This document shows, piece by piece, positions 39,811 to 47,798 of a stretch of 64,000 nt of DNA. The first letter of the stretch is position 1, and every line of letters begins with the position of its first letter. This DNA comes from Streptomyces triculaminicus (GTDB taxonomy: Bacteria; Actinomycetota; Actinomycetes; Streptomycetales; Streptomycetaceae): NCBI RefSeq assembly GCF_017349075.1, contig NZ_JAFMOF010000001.1, positions 620,001 through 684,000 on the forward strand. Reading direction: 5' to 3'. The translations under genes and the position numbers were made by a program. Under the pieces are notes generated by a model that was not told where the DNA came from, did no database searches, and worked only from the letters and a program-made list of their open reading frames with translations.

Positions 39811-39885
39811 TCGAAACGATGTCGTTTCGATGAGCCGCCGGACGTCGCGGACGTATCCTCGTATCGGTACGAAACCGTTTCGTAC
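39811..39885. promoter_or_regulatory. Two palindromic operators between tricorn and TetR genes
   Basis: TCGAAACGATGTCGTTTCGA (39811-39830; 9-nt arms, 2-nt spacer) and GTACGAAACCGTTTCGTAC (39867-39885; perfect around a single C) lie in the 148-nt divergent gap. Both contain the CGAAAC/GTTTCG half-site. They are strong candidates for binding by the adjacent TetR protein and would control both divergent genes. Confidence 0.75.
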
Positions 39886-39907
39886 GACTTCTCGTGAGGG
39901 GGGCGGC

Positions 39908-40507
39908 ATGTCCACGGAACCACCCAAGCCGGCGGCGCGCCGCACCCGTTTGACCCCCGAGCGCGAGGCCGAGCTCTACGAGGCGGTGCTCGCGCTGCTG
40001 CGCGAGGTCGGCTACGACGCCCTGACCATGGACGCCGTGGCCGCGCGTACCCACTCCAGCAAGGCGACCCTCTACCGCCAGTGGAACGGCAAGCCGGAGC
40101 TGGTGGCCAAGGCCCTGCGGCACAACAAACCTGGCGGCATCGAGAGCATCGACACCGGTTCGGTGCGCGGTGACTTCCACGCCATGGTGTGCCAGGCCGA
40201 TACGGAGCAGATGGAGAAGGACACCGCCCTGATGCGCGGGCTCGGCCACTCCGTGCACACCAACCCGGAACTCCACCGGGCGCTGCGCGAGTGGCTGATC
40301 GAGCCCGAGCTGGTGTGGCTGGACACCCTGCTCCGGCGCGCGGTCGACCGCGGCGAACTGGCGGCGGACAACCCCGCCATCCCCTTCGTCGCGCACATGA
40401 TGATCGGCGGCTTCCTGGCCTGTCCGCTCATCGAGGACCGGGTGCCGGACGCCGGCTATCTCTCCCGCTACATCGACGCCGTGATCCTCCCCGCTCTCGG
40501 CGTCTGA
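39908..40507 (+). CDS. TetR-family regulator of the MMPL exporter
   Basis: The 199-residue protein has a TetR helix-turn-helix (LREVGYDALTMDAVAARTHSSKATLYRQW) after a Pro/Arg-rich start, and a C-terminal TetR_C-like domain with HTNPELHRALREWLIEP. ATG 39908 follows a GAGGGGGG site. The MMPL gene follows 130 nt downstream on the same strand. The pair and the palindromes upstream point to local repression of the exporter, with itself and perhaps tricorn as other targets. Confidence 0.9.
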   Translation: MSTEPPKPAARRTRLTPEREAELYEAVLALLREVGYDALTMDAVAARTHSSKATLYRQWNGKPELVAKALRHNKPGGIESIDTGSVRGDFHAMVCQADTEQMEKDTALMRGLGHSVHTNPELHRALREWLIEPELVWLDTLLRRAVDRGELAADNPAIPFVAHMMIGGFLACPLIEDRVPDAGYLSRYIDAVILPALGV

Positions 40508-40597
40508 TCCCCCCACTCACACCCACACCCCCACTGAGGCCCCACCTGACGCACCGCTCTCGTCGGGCTGGTTCCGCATTCCAGTTCTCACGTATCC

Positions 40598-40612
40598 GAT
40601 TCGTCACGAATC
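40598..40612. promoter_or_regulatory. Palindrome before the MMPL gene
   Basis: GATTCGTCACGAATC is a perfect 15-nt palindrome around one C, 26 nt before the MMPL start. Its ACGAA/TTCGT half-sites resemble those upstream of the TetR gene, so the same regulator may bind here. Confidence 0.6.
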
Positions 40613-40637
40613 CGACCCGACAGGGAGCACCACACTC

Positions 40638-42875
40638 GTGGCCACGTTCCTCTACCGACTCGGCCGGCTCGCCTTCCGGCGGCGCTGGTACTTCGCCCTG
40701 ATATGGGTGTTGCTGCTGGTGCTGGCCGGTGTCGGCGCCGCCACGGCGTCCAAGTCCACCAACAACGACTTCTCGATCCCCGGCACGGAGGCGCAGCAGG
40801 CGTTCGACCTGCTGGAGAAGCGTTTCCCCGGAAACACCGAACAGAACGCGAGCGCCCGCGTCGTCTTCAAGGCCCCCGACGGCCAGAAGCTGACGGACGC
40901 GAAGAACAAGAAGGCCGTCGAGCGGGTCATCGGTGACCTCCGCAAGAGCTCCCAGGTGGCCGGCGCCGCCGACCCGTTCGAGGGCAAGACCGTCAACAAG
41001 GACGAGACCATCGGCTACGCGTCCGCCGCGTACAAGGTCAAGTCCACCGACCTCACCGAGTCCTCGCGCGACGAGCTCAAGGACGCCGCCCGGCGCGGGC
41101 GCGACGCCGGGCTGACCGTGGAGGTCGGCGGCAGCGTCCTGCAGCAGATGCCCGAGGGCGGCTCGGAGATCATCGGCATCGCCGTGTCGGCGGTCGTCCT
41201 GGTCATCACCTTCGGCTCGCTGATCGCGGCCGGCCTGCCGCTGCTGACCGCCATCATCGGCGTGGGCATCGGCGTCTCCTCGATCGCCGCGCTGGCGCCC
41301 GTCCTGGACCTGTCCAGCAACACCTCCACGCTCGCCATGATGATCGGCCTCGCGGTCGGCATCGACTACGCCCTCTTCATCGTCTCCCGCTACCGCGCGG
41401 AGCTCGCCGAGGGCCGCGAGCGCGAGGAGGCCGCGGGCCGCGCCGTCGGCACCGCCGGCTCCGCGGTGGTCTTCGCGGGCCTGACGGTCGTCATCGCGCT
41501 GGCCGGCCTCGCGGTCGTCAACATCCCGATGCTGACCAAGATGGGCATGGCCGCGGCCGGCACGGTCACCATCGCCGTGCTGATCGCGCTCTCCCTCATC
41601 CCCGCGCTGCTGGGCTTCGCGGGCAAGCAGGTCCTCGCCCGCAAGACCCGCAAGGCCAAACCGGACGCGGCCGCCGAGGACAAGCCGAACATGGGCACCC
41701 GCTGGGCCCGCCTGGTGCTGCGCCGGCCGGTGCTGGTGCTCGCGGCCGGCGTGCTGGGCCTGGGCGCGATCGCCGTGCCCGCCGCCTCCCTGGAGCTGGG
41801 CCTGCCCGACGACGGCGCGGCGTCCAAGAACACCACCCAGCGCAAGGCCTACGACCTGCTGTCCGAGGGCTTCGGCCCGGGCTTCAACGGCCCGCTCATC
41901 GGCGTCATGGACCTGTCCGGGGCGAAGGACGCCAAGGGCGCGGCCCAGCGGGTCCACGACACCCTGGAGAAGCTGGACGACGTCGCCACCGTCACCCCGG
42001 CCCAGTTCAACAAGGCCGAGGACGCGGCGATGCTCATGGTCGTCCCGAAGTCCAAGCCGACCAGCACCGAGACCGAGGACCTCGTCCACGCCATCCGCGG
42101 CGAGAGCGCCTCGCTGAAGTCCGAGACCGGCGCCAAGGTGCTGGTCACGGGCTCGACGGCGATGAACATCGACGTCTCGCAGAAGCTCAACGACGCGCTG
42201 CTGCCCTACCTGGCGCTCGTCGTGGGCCTGGCCTTCCTGCTGCTGATGGTCGTCTTCCGCTCCGTGCTGGTGCCGCTGAAGGCCGCGCTGGGCTTCCTGC
42301 TGTCGGTCGTCGCCGCGCTCGGCGCCGTCGTCGCGGTCTTCCAGTGGGGCTGGCTGGGCGGCCTCTTCGGGGTCGAGGAGACCGGCCCGATCATGAGCAT
42401 GATGCCGATCTTCATGGTGGGCGTCGTCTTCGGCCTCGCCATGGACTACGAGGTCTTCCTCGTCACGCGGATGCGCGAGGCCTACGTCCACGGCGAGCGC
42501 CCGGACGAGGCCGTCGTGACCGGCTTCCGGCACGGCGCGCGGGTCGTCACCGCGGCCGCCGTCATCATGATGAGCGTGTTCGCCGGCTTCATCGGCTCGT
42601 CCGAGCAGATGATCAAGATGATCGGCTTCGGCCTCGCCATCGCCGTCTTCTTCGACGCGTTCGTGGTCCGCATGGCGATCGTGCCGGCGGTGCTGGCCCT
42701 GCTGGGCAAGACGGCCTGGTGGCTGCCGCGCTGGCTCTCCAAGGTCCTGCCGAACGTGGACGTCGAGGGCGAGGGGCTGCAGAAGCACCTCGCGCCGGCG
42801 GCGCCGGCGGCGGCGTCCGGTGACACCGAAGCCGACCCCGACCTCGACGGGAAGCGCGAGCCGGCCCGCGTCTGA
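40638..42875 (+). CDS. MMPL/RND-family membrane transporter
   Basis: The 745-residue protein has the RND topology of MMPL proteins: one N-terminal helix, a large outer loop (about residues 40-165), five helices, a second outer loop and a final five helices. The first helical block includes GLAVGIDYALFIVSRYR (proton-relay DY pair) and the second MDYEVFLVTRMREAY. MMPL proteins export lipids or drugs. GTG 40638 has a GGGAG site about 11 nt upstream. It is preceded by TetR and followed by a 14-nt tandem repeat and a terminator. Confidence 0.93.
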   Translation: MATFLYRLGRLAFRRRWYFALIWVLLLVLAGVGAATASKSTNNDFSIPGTEAQQAFDLLEKRFPGNTEQNASARVVFKAPDGQKLTDAKNKKAVERVIGDLRKSSQVAGAADPFEGKTVNKDETIGYASAAYKVKSTDLTESSRDELKDAARRGRDAGLTVEVGGSVLQQMPEGGSEIIGIAVSAVVLVITFGSLIAAGLPLLTAIIGVGIGVSSIAALAPVLDLSSNTSTLAMMIGLAVGIDYALFIVSRYRAELAEGREREEAAGRAVGTAGSAVVFAGLTVVIALAGLAVVNIPMLTKMGMAAAGTVTIAVLIALSLIPALLGFAGKQVLARKTRKAKPDAAAEDKPNMGTRWARLVLRRPVLVLAAGVLGLGAIAVPAASLELGLPDDGAASKNTTQRKAYDLLSEGFGPGFNGPLIGVMDLSGAKDAKGAAQRVHDTLEKLDDVATVTPAQFNKAEDAAMLMVVPKSKPTSTETEDLVHAIRGESASLKSETGAKVLVTGSTAMNIDVSQKLNDALLPYLALVVGLAFLLLMVVFRSVLVPLKAALGFLLSVVAALGAVVAVFQWGWLGGLFGVEETGPIMSMMPIFMVGVVFGLAMDYEVFLVTRMREAYVHGERPDEAVVTGFRHGARVVTAAAVIMMSVFAGFIGSSEQMIKMIGFGLAIAVFFDAFVVRMAIVPAVLALLGKTAWWLPRWLSKVLPNVDVEGEGLQKHLAPAAPAAASGDTEADPDLDGKREPARV

Positions 42876-42892
42876 CGCGTGATCGTCATGAC

Positions 42893-42943
42893 GTGACAGT
42901 CGTGGCATGACAGTTGTGACATGACAGTCGTGGCATGACAGAG
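42893..42943 (+). repeat. 14-nt tandem repeat after the MMPL gene
   Basis: The unit ATGACAGTCGTGGC occurs about 3.5 times: GTGACAGTCGTGGC (42893-42906), ATGACAGTTGTGAC (42907-42920), ATGACAGTCGTGGC (42921-42934) and a partial copy. It begins 17 nt past the MMPL stop and abuts a terminator. The period of 14 is not a multiple of 3 and the array is noncoding. Confidence 0.8.
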
Positions 42944-42971
42944 GGGCGCACCCTGCTCGGGTGCGCCCCTC
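42941..42971. terminator. Terminator between MMPL and the Q/K-rich gene
   Basis: Two perfect 13-nt arms, GAGGGGCGCACCC and GGGTGCGCCCCTC, surround a TGCTC loop. It serves the MMPL gene and, in the opposite direction, the convergent small gene ending at 42991. Confidence 0.85.
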
Positions 42972-42990
42972 GACCGCGACCAGGAGCGAC

Positions 42991-43221
42991 TCAGAGACGG
43001 TCGTCCAGGTCGTCCTGGATGTCGTCGATGGAGCCCTGGCGGCCCTGCTGTTGCTGCCGGAGGCGCTCCTGCTCCTGCTGGCTCTTCTGCTGGCCCTTCT
43101 GCTGGCCCTGCTGCACCTTCTGCTGGGCCTGCTGCCCCTTCTGCTGCGCCTGCTGCTTGGTCTGCTCGGCCTTCTGCTTGGCCTTCTGCGCCTTGTTCTG
43201 CATCTCGTCCTTGATGCCCAT
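42991..43221 (-). CDS. Small hydrophilic Gln/Lys-rich protein
   Basis: The 76-residue protein starts MGIKDEMQNKAQKAKQKAE and continues as a string of Q, K and A with a QQKGQQ-type repeat, then an acidic end (SIDDIQDDLDDRL). It is predicted to be a coiled coil or disordered and lacks a signal peptide or membrane helix. ATG 43221 has an AGGAG site about 9 nt upstream, which supports a real gene. It resembles short, CsbD-like stress proteins in composition only. Confidence 0.8.
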   Translation of the reverse strand: MGIKDEMQNKAQKAKQKAEQTKQQAQQKGQQAQQKVQQGQQKGQQKSQQEQERLRQQQQGRQGSIDDIQDDLDDRL

Positions 43222-43299
43222 GCGTGTTCACTCCTAGGGGAGATCGGGGAATCGGGGCCGCGATCAGCCTCACACGCCGGGACGAACCGCGCATTTCGA

Positions 43300-44184
43300 T
43301 CAGTGACGCTCCGTGCTCGCTCCCGCGTCGGCGGCCCCGCCCGCCCCCACCAGGCCCACGCGCACCCCGCCCAGACGAGGTTCCACGCGCCGCATCTCGC
43401 GCGGGCCGCCCAGGGCGACGAGGCCCGGCAGCGCTCCCCGCAGCGGCTGCATCGCGCGCAGCCAGGACTGGGCGTAGACATGCGCCGAGCGCCGCTCGAT
43501 GCCCGCCACCAGCCGGTCCACGGCCGGGCCCGCCGGATAGGTGCGGTTGGCCGGCCACGGCAGCCGCCGGCGCATCTCGCGCATCACCTCGAACTCGTCG
43601 GCGCCGCGCACCATGTCCGTGTCGGTCCAGCTCAGATACCCGACCCCGACCCGTACGCCCTTGTGCGCGACCTCGGCGCGCAGGCTGTGCGCGTACGCCT
43701 CGACGCCCGCCTTGGACGCGCAGTACGCCGTCATCATCGGCGCGGGGGCGAGGGCGGCCAGCGAGGCGATCTGGAGGAGGTAGCCGCGGCTCTCGGACAG
43801 CACGGGCAGAAAGGCGCGGCCGGTGACGGCGCTGCCGACGAGGTTGACCTCGATGACGCGGCGCCATGCGGCGAGGTCCGACTCCGCGAGCGGACCGCCG
43901 GTGGCCACGCCCGCGTTGGCGACGACGACGTCCACCTTGCCGAACCGGTCCTTCACCTCGCCCGCCACGCGCTCCATCGCCTCGTGGTCGGTGACGTCGG
44001 CGTGCCAGTGGGCGGTGTCGGAGCGCAGCGTCCCCGCGACCCGGCGCAGTTCGTCCGGCTCGAGCCCCACCAGCGCCACGCTCGCCCCGCGCGCGGACAG
44101 CTTGCGGGCCAGTAACTCCCCTACGCCGCGGGCCGCCCCGGTGACGACGGCGACCTGGCCGGCGAGGCTCGTACGGGGCCTCAT
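43300..44184 (-). CDS. Short-chain dehydrogenase coupled to a monooxygenase
   Basis: The 294-residue SDR has TGAARGVG at the NAD(P) loop, VVANAGVA instead of NNAG, Ser in QIASLAALA and the catalytic YCASK. The GHSL-type tail is replaced by a region ending in Gly/Ala-rich residues. The ATG overlaps the stop of the Baeyer-Villiger monooxygenase gene (ATGA) and has an AAGGAGG site. The two enzymes probably act in sequence on one substrate, such as alcohol to ketone to ester. Confidence 0.9.
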   Translation of the reverse strand: MRPRTSLAGQVAVVTGAARGVGELLARKLSARGASVALVGLEPDELRRVAGTLRSDTAHWHADVTDHEAMERVAGEVKDRFGKVDVVVANAGVATGGPLAESDLAAWRRVIEVNLVGSAVTGRAFLPVLSESRGYLLQIASLAALAPAPMMTAYCASKAGVEAYAHSLRAEVAHKGVRVGVGYLSWTDTDMVRGADEFEVMREMRRRLPWPANRTYPAGPAVDRLVAGIERRSAHVYAQSWLRAMQPLRGALPGLVALGGPREMRRVEPRLGGVRVGLVGAGGAADAGASTERH

Positions 44185-45701
44185 CGCGTCGCCTCCTTCG
44201 CGGCGGCCGGCGCCCGTCGCGCTCCGGGCAGCCGCATGATCTGGTACTCGGCGAGGTCCAGCCGCCGGGTCTCCTTGCGGAACTCGGACGTCGTGCCGGG
44301 CCAGAGCGTGGTGTTGCGACCGTTCGCGTCCAGGTACCAGCTGCTGCAGCCGGTGCTCCACACCGTCCGCTCCATGCGCTGCTGGACCCTGCGGTTCCAG
44401 GCGCGGACGGCCGAGGGGCGGGCGTCGAGGGCGGCCCGGCCGCCGAGGGTGTCGAGCTGGCGGAGGAAGTCGGCCAGGTAGTTCAGCTGGGCCTCGATGA
44501 TGAGGATCATCGAGCTGTTCCCCAGCCCGGTGTTGGGGCCCACGACGGTGAGGAAGTTGGGGAAGCCGGCGGCGCTGGCGCCGCGCAGGGCCGCCATGCC
44601 GTCCTTCCACTCCTCGGCCAGCGTGGTGCCCTCCACGCCCGTGATGCGGTCGGCGATCGGCAGGTCGGTGACGTGGAAGCCGGTGCCGAAGACGATGGCG
44701 TCCGCCTCGGCCTCGGTGCCGTCGGCGGCCACGAGCGTGGAGCCGCGCACCGCGGCGAGGCCGGAGGCGACCACGTCGACGTTGGGGCGGGTGAGCGCGG
44801 GGTAGTAGTCGTTGGACAGCAGGATGCGCTTGCAGCCGATGCGGTAGTCGGGCGTGAGCCGGGCGCGCAGGGCGGGGTCCTTGACGGCCTTGCGCAGATG
44901 GGATCTGGCGGTGCTCTCCACCAGCCGCAGCCGGTCCGGCCACTTGGTGAAGAGCCCGACCTGCAGCTCCCGGATGCCCCACACGGTGCCCCGGCGCAGC
45001 GCGGCGGTGGCGGGCACCTTCGCGTGCAGCCACTGCTCGGCGGCGGTGATCCTGCGGTCGGAGCGCGGCAGGACCCAGGGCGGGGTGCGCTGGAAGAGCG
45101 TGAGCCGGCGGACGTCCGGCTGGATGGCGGGCACGATCTGGATGGCGGAGGCGCCGGTGCCGATCACGGCGACGCGCTTGCCGCGCAGGTCGTAGTCGTG
45201 GTCCCAGCGGGCGGAGTGGAAGACCTTGCCGGGGAAGCCGTCGATGCCGGGCACGTCGGGGACGCTGGGGTCGGACAGCGCGCCGGTGGCGGAGACGACG
45301 ACGTCGGCGGTCCAGCCGGGGCCGTCGGCGGTGGCGACCTCCCAGCGCAGCTCGTCGGCGTCCCAGCGCAGGGCGGTGACCTCGCAGTTCAGCCGCAGGT
45401 GCGGCCGCAGGCGGAAGGTGTCCACGATGTGCTCGAGGTAGCCGCGGATGGCGGACTGGCCGGAGAAGGTGCGCGGCCACTCGGGGTTGGGGGCGAAGGA
45501 GAAGGAGTACAGGTGGGAGGGGACGTCGCAGGTGCAGCCGGGGTAGGTGTTGTCCCGCCAGGTCCCGCCGACGGCGCCGGCGCGTTCCAGGACCACGAAG
45601 TCGGTGACGCCCTCGCGGCGCAACCGCACGGCCGCCCCCAGCCCTCCGAACCCGGAACCGATCACCGCCACGCGTACGTGCTGACGCTCATGCTCGGCCA
45701 T
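44181..45701 (-). CDS. Flavin-binding Baeyer-Villiger-type monooxygenase
   Basis: The 506-residue protein has an FAD motif VIGSGFGGLG at residue 12, the BVMO fingerprint region GFPGKVFHSARWDHD (F-x-G-x-x-x-H-x-x-x-W), and a second Rossmann motif VIGTGASAIQ for NADPH. It uses NADPH and O2 to insert oxygen next to a ketone. ATG 45701 has a GGGAGG site. It is the first gene of the pair with the SDR and has a palindrome 35-55 nt upstream, so induction by a regulator encoded elsewhere is likely. Confidence 0.9.
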   Translation of the reverse strand: MAEHERQHVRVAVIGSGFGGLGAAVRLRREGVTDFVVLERAGAVGGTWRDNTYPGCTCDVPSHLYSFSFAPNPEWPRTFSGQSAIRGYLEHIVDTFRLRPHLRLNCEVTALRWDADELRWEVATADGPGWTADVVVSATGALSDPSVPDVPGIDGFPGKVFHSARWDHDYDLRGKRVAVIGTGASAIQIVPAIQPDVRRLTLFQRTPPWVLPRSDRRITAAEQWLHAKVPATAALRRGTVWGIRELQVGLFTKWPDRLRLVESTARSHLRKAVKDPALRARLTPDYRIGCKRILLSNDYYPALTRPNVDVVASGLAAVRGSTLVAADGTEAEADAIVFGTGFHVTDLPIADRITGVEGTTLAEEWKDGMAALRGASAAGFPNFLTVVGPNTGLGNSSMILIIEAQLNYLADFLRQLDTLGGRAALDARPSAVRAWNRRVQQRMERTVWSTGCSSWYLDANGRNTTLWPGTTSEFRKETRRLDLAEYQIMRLPGARRAPAAAKEATR

Positions 45702-45736
45702 GCCGCAGCCTCCCGGTCGACACACTCGACACAACG

Positions 45737-45756
45737 GTGCCAGCGATTACTGGCAC
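45737..45756. promoter_or_regulatory. Palindrome upstream of the monooxygenase/SDR operon
   Basis: GTGCCAGCGATTACTGGCAC has perfect 7-nt arms GTGCCAG/CTGGCAC around CGATTA. It lies 36 nt upstream of the monooxygenase start, in its probable promoter. No regulator gene adjoins it. Confidence 0.65.
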
Positions 45757-45829
45757 AGTGGCGAGCGTAGGGGAGAGGCCTACCGGCCGTACATGGTTGT
45801 GGACAACGGGAGTTACCGCGGGTCGCACC

Positions 45830-45861
45830 TCCGGGGGCCGGGAGTCTGCCGGGGCCCCGGA
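45830..45861 (-). terminator. G+C-rich hairpin after exonuclease III
   Basis: An imperfect stem of about 12 nt, TCCGGGGGCCGG paired with CCGGGGCCCCGGA, begins about 11 nt past the exonuclease stop. It fits a terminator for that gene. The pairing has a mismatch or bulge, so confidence is moderate. Confidence 0.5.
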
Positions 45862-45871
45862 AGGGTGAGCG

Positions 45872-46669
45872 CTACGCGCCGAAGACCGCCGTGACGGGGG
45901 CGTGGTCGCTCCAGCGCTCCGTGTGGGTGGCGGCGCGCTCCACGCGGGCCTTGAGGGCGCGGTCGGCGAGGCCGGGGGTGGCGGCGAGGTAGTCGATGCG
46001 CCAGCCGGAGTCGTTGTCGAAGGCGCGGCCGCGGTAGGACCACCAGGAGTAGGGGCCCGGGGCGCCCGGGTGGAGGGCGCGGACGACGTCCACGTACTCC
46101 GTGAAGACCTTGGTCAGCCACTCCCGCTCCTCGGGGAGGAAGCCGGCGCTCTTGCGGTTGGCCTTCCAGTTCTTCAGGTCGGCCTCGGTGTGGGCGATGT
46201 TCCAGTCGCCGCAGACCAGCACCTCGCGGCCGTCGGCCGCGGCCCGGGCCTTGAGGTCGACGAGGTAGGGGAGGAACTCCGCCATGAAGCGTTCCTTCTC
46301 GTCCTGGCGCTCCGTGCCGACCTCGCCCGAGGGCAGGTAGAGGCTGGCCACCGTCACGCCCGGCAGGTCGATCTCGGCGTACCGGCCGCTGCCGTCGAAC
46401 TCAGCCGAGCCGAATCCCACGCGCACCGCGTCCGGCTCGCGCCGGGAGTAGAGCGAGACGCCCGCCCGGCCCTTGGCCGCCGCCGGGGCGTGCACCACGT
46501 GCCAGCCCTCGGGCTCGCGCACCTCGTCGGGCAGCTGGTGGGCCTCGGCGCGGACTTCCTGCAGGCAGACGACGTCGGCCTCGGTCGCGGCCAGCCACTC
46601 CACGAAGCCCTTCTTGGCGGCGGCGCGCAGTCCGTTCACATTTGCGGTGGTTACGGTCAGGTTCGACAT
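45872..46669 (-). CDS. xthA: Exodeoxyribonuclease III / AP endonuclease
   Basis: The 265-residue EEP-fold protein starts MSNLTVTTANVNGLRAA and has the metal-binding LQEVRAE, GDWNIAHTEAD (catalytic Asp and Asn), and the C-terminal RIDYLAATPGL and WSDHAPVTA motifs. It repairs abasic sites and trims 3' ends. The start MSNL is preferred over GTG 46687, although neither has a strong ribosome-binding site. It is divergent from the GNAT gene with 67 nt between. Confidence 0.94.
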   Translation of the reverse strand: MSNLTVTTANVNGLRAAAKKGFVEWLAATEADVVCLQEVRAEAHQLPDEVREPEGWHVVHAPAAAKGRAGVSLYSRREPDAVRVGFGSAEFDGSGRYAEIDLPGVTVASLYLPSGEVGTERQDEKERFMAEFLPYLVDLKARAAADGREVLVCGDWNIAHTEADLKNWKANRKSAGFLPEEREWLTKVFTEYVDVVRALHPGAPGPYSWWSYRGRAFDNDSGWRIDYLAATPGLADRALKARVERAATHTERWSDHAPVTAVFGA

Positions 46670-46736
46670 TCCCGGCACGATACCCACTCCCGAAAACCGG
46701 TGCCGACCACCGGCTCCCCGACCCTACGCTGCCGTC

Positions 46737-47231
46737 ATGAGGATCTTGCCTGTCCCCGTTGATCATCCGGACGCCGCAAAGCTCGATGACCAGGTGCAAT
46801 CGGAGTACCTCGAGCGCTACGGCGACACCGATCTCGCCCCTATGGACCCCGCGCAGTTCGCCCCGCCGCGTGGCCTGTATCTCATCGCCTACGGCCCCGA
46901 CGGCACGCCTTTGGCGTCCGGCGGCTGGCGGTCGATGGAGCGAGACGATGAAAGAGGTGAGGAGTACGCGGACGGCGACGCCGAGGTGAAGCGGATGTTC
47001 GTGGTCCGCGAGGCGCGCGGCCAGGGGCTGGCCCGGCGGATCCTGGCGGCGCTGGAGGACAGCGCGCGGGCGGCGGGCCGTACGCGCATGGTGCTGTCGA
47101 CCGGGGACCGGCAGCCGGAGGCGATAGCCCTGTACCGCTCCAGCGGCTACGAGCCCGCCGTGCCGAAGTTCGGGTTCTACCGCACCTACGACTCCAGCCT
47201 CTGCTTCGCCAAGCCGCTCACCGGCGGCTGA
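46737..47231 (+). CDS. GNAT-family N-acetyltransferase
   Basis: The 164-residue protein has the acetyl-CoA motif A VKRMFVVREARGQGLARRIL and the following motif B LYRSSGYEP, ending in FGFYRTYDSSLCFAKPL. GNAT enzymes acetylate small amines or proteins; the target is unknown. The upstream -10-like TACGCT (about 46725) with 7 nt to the ATG and no ribosome-binding site suggest a leaderless mRNA. Confidence 0.9.
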   Translation: MRILPVPVDHPDAAKLDDQVQSEYLERYGDTDLAPMDPAQFAPPRGLYLIAYGPDGTPLASGGWRSMERDDERGEEYADGDAEVKRMFVVREARGQGLARRILAALEDSARAAGRTRMVLSTGDRQPEAIALYRSSGYEPAVPKFGFYRTYDSSLCFAKPLTGG

Positions 47232-47257
47232 GCGGCTGAGGGGCCGGCGGGCGCGGC

Positions 47258-47761
47258 CTACGAAGCTCCGCCGTGTCCCGCGATGGCCGCCTCGACCTCC
47301 TCGCGGATCTTCTCCGCCGGGTAGCGGCGCACCTCGCCGTACGGCGCGAACGCACCGTCCGCCACCGCGTGGTCCTCCTCGCGGACCTCGGCCATCAGCA
47401 CCGTGCTGCCCGGCGGCACCTCCGCCGCCAGCATCTCCAGGGCGGCGTTGGAGGCGGTGGCCCGGCGGGCGTCGTGGGCGCCGCCGATCAGGCCGCCCGC
47501 GCCGAAGCCGACCAGCACGCCGAGCGGGCCCCCGAGGATGCCCAGCAGCCCGCCGAGCAGGCCGCCCATGGCGAAGGCCGTGGCCGTGCCGGTGTTGTCG
47601 ACGGCGTCGGGGAAGTCCAGGACGCCTTCCGCGTCCCGTGCGATCACCGCGCCCTCGCGCAGGGTCAGGCCGCCGTCGGTGTGCGCCTGGCGCAGGGCGT
47701 CCAGGGCGCGGTGGCCCTTGTCGGCCGAGGACACGGACAGGAAGAGGATGTTGTCGTTCAT
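47258..47761 (-). CDS. DUF1269-like glycine-zipper membrane protein
   Basis: The 167-residue protein has a central stretch of Gly/Leu (AFAMGGLLGGLLGILGGPLG and VLVGFGAGGLIGG), a glycine zipper flanked by soluble alpha/beta segments. The pattern fits the DUF1269 family of unknown function. ATG 47761 gives MNDNILFLSV, which fits the family; an in-frame start 36 nt upstream lies inside the kinase's downstream gap. It follows the histidine-kinase gene by 37 nt, so the two may be cotranscribed. Confidence 0.85.
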   Translation of the reverse strand: MNDNILFLSVSSADKGHRALDALRQAHTDGGLTLREGAVIARDAEGVLDFPDAVDNTGTATAFAMGGLLGGLLGILGGPLGVLVGFGAGGLIGGAHDARRATASNAALEMLAAEVPPGSTVLMAEVREEDHAVADGAFAPYGEVRRYPAEKIREEVEAAIAGHGGAS

Positions 47762-47798
47762 GGCATCCACTCTTGTGCCCCGGCCCGTGCCCCGCACC

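Noticed and set aside
35603..40516. A 1637-residue open frame on the minus strand
   Set aside because: It is an out-of-frame Arg/Pro-rich shadow of the tricorn gene and its neighbours; the real protein is in another frame with catalytic motifs.
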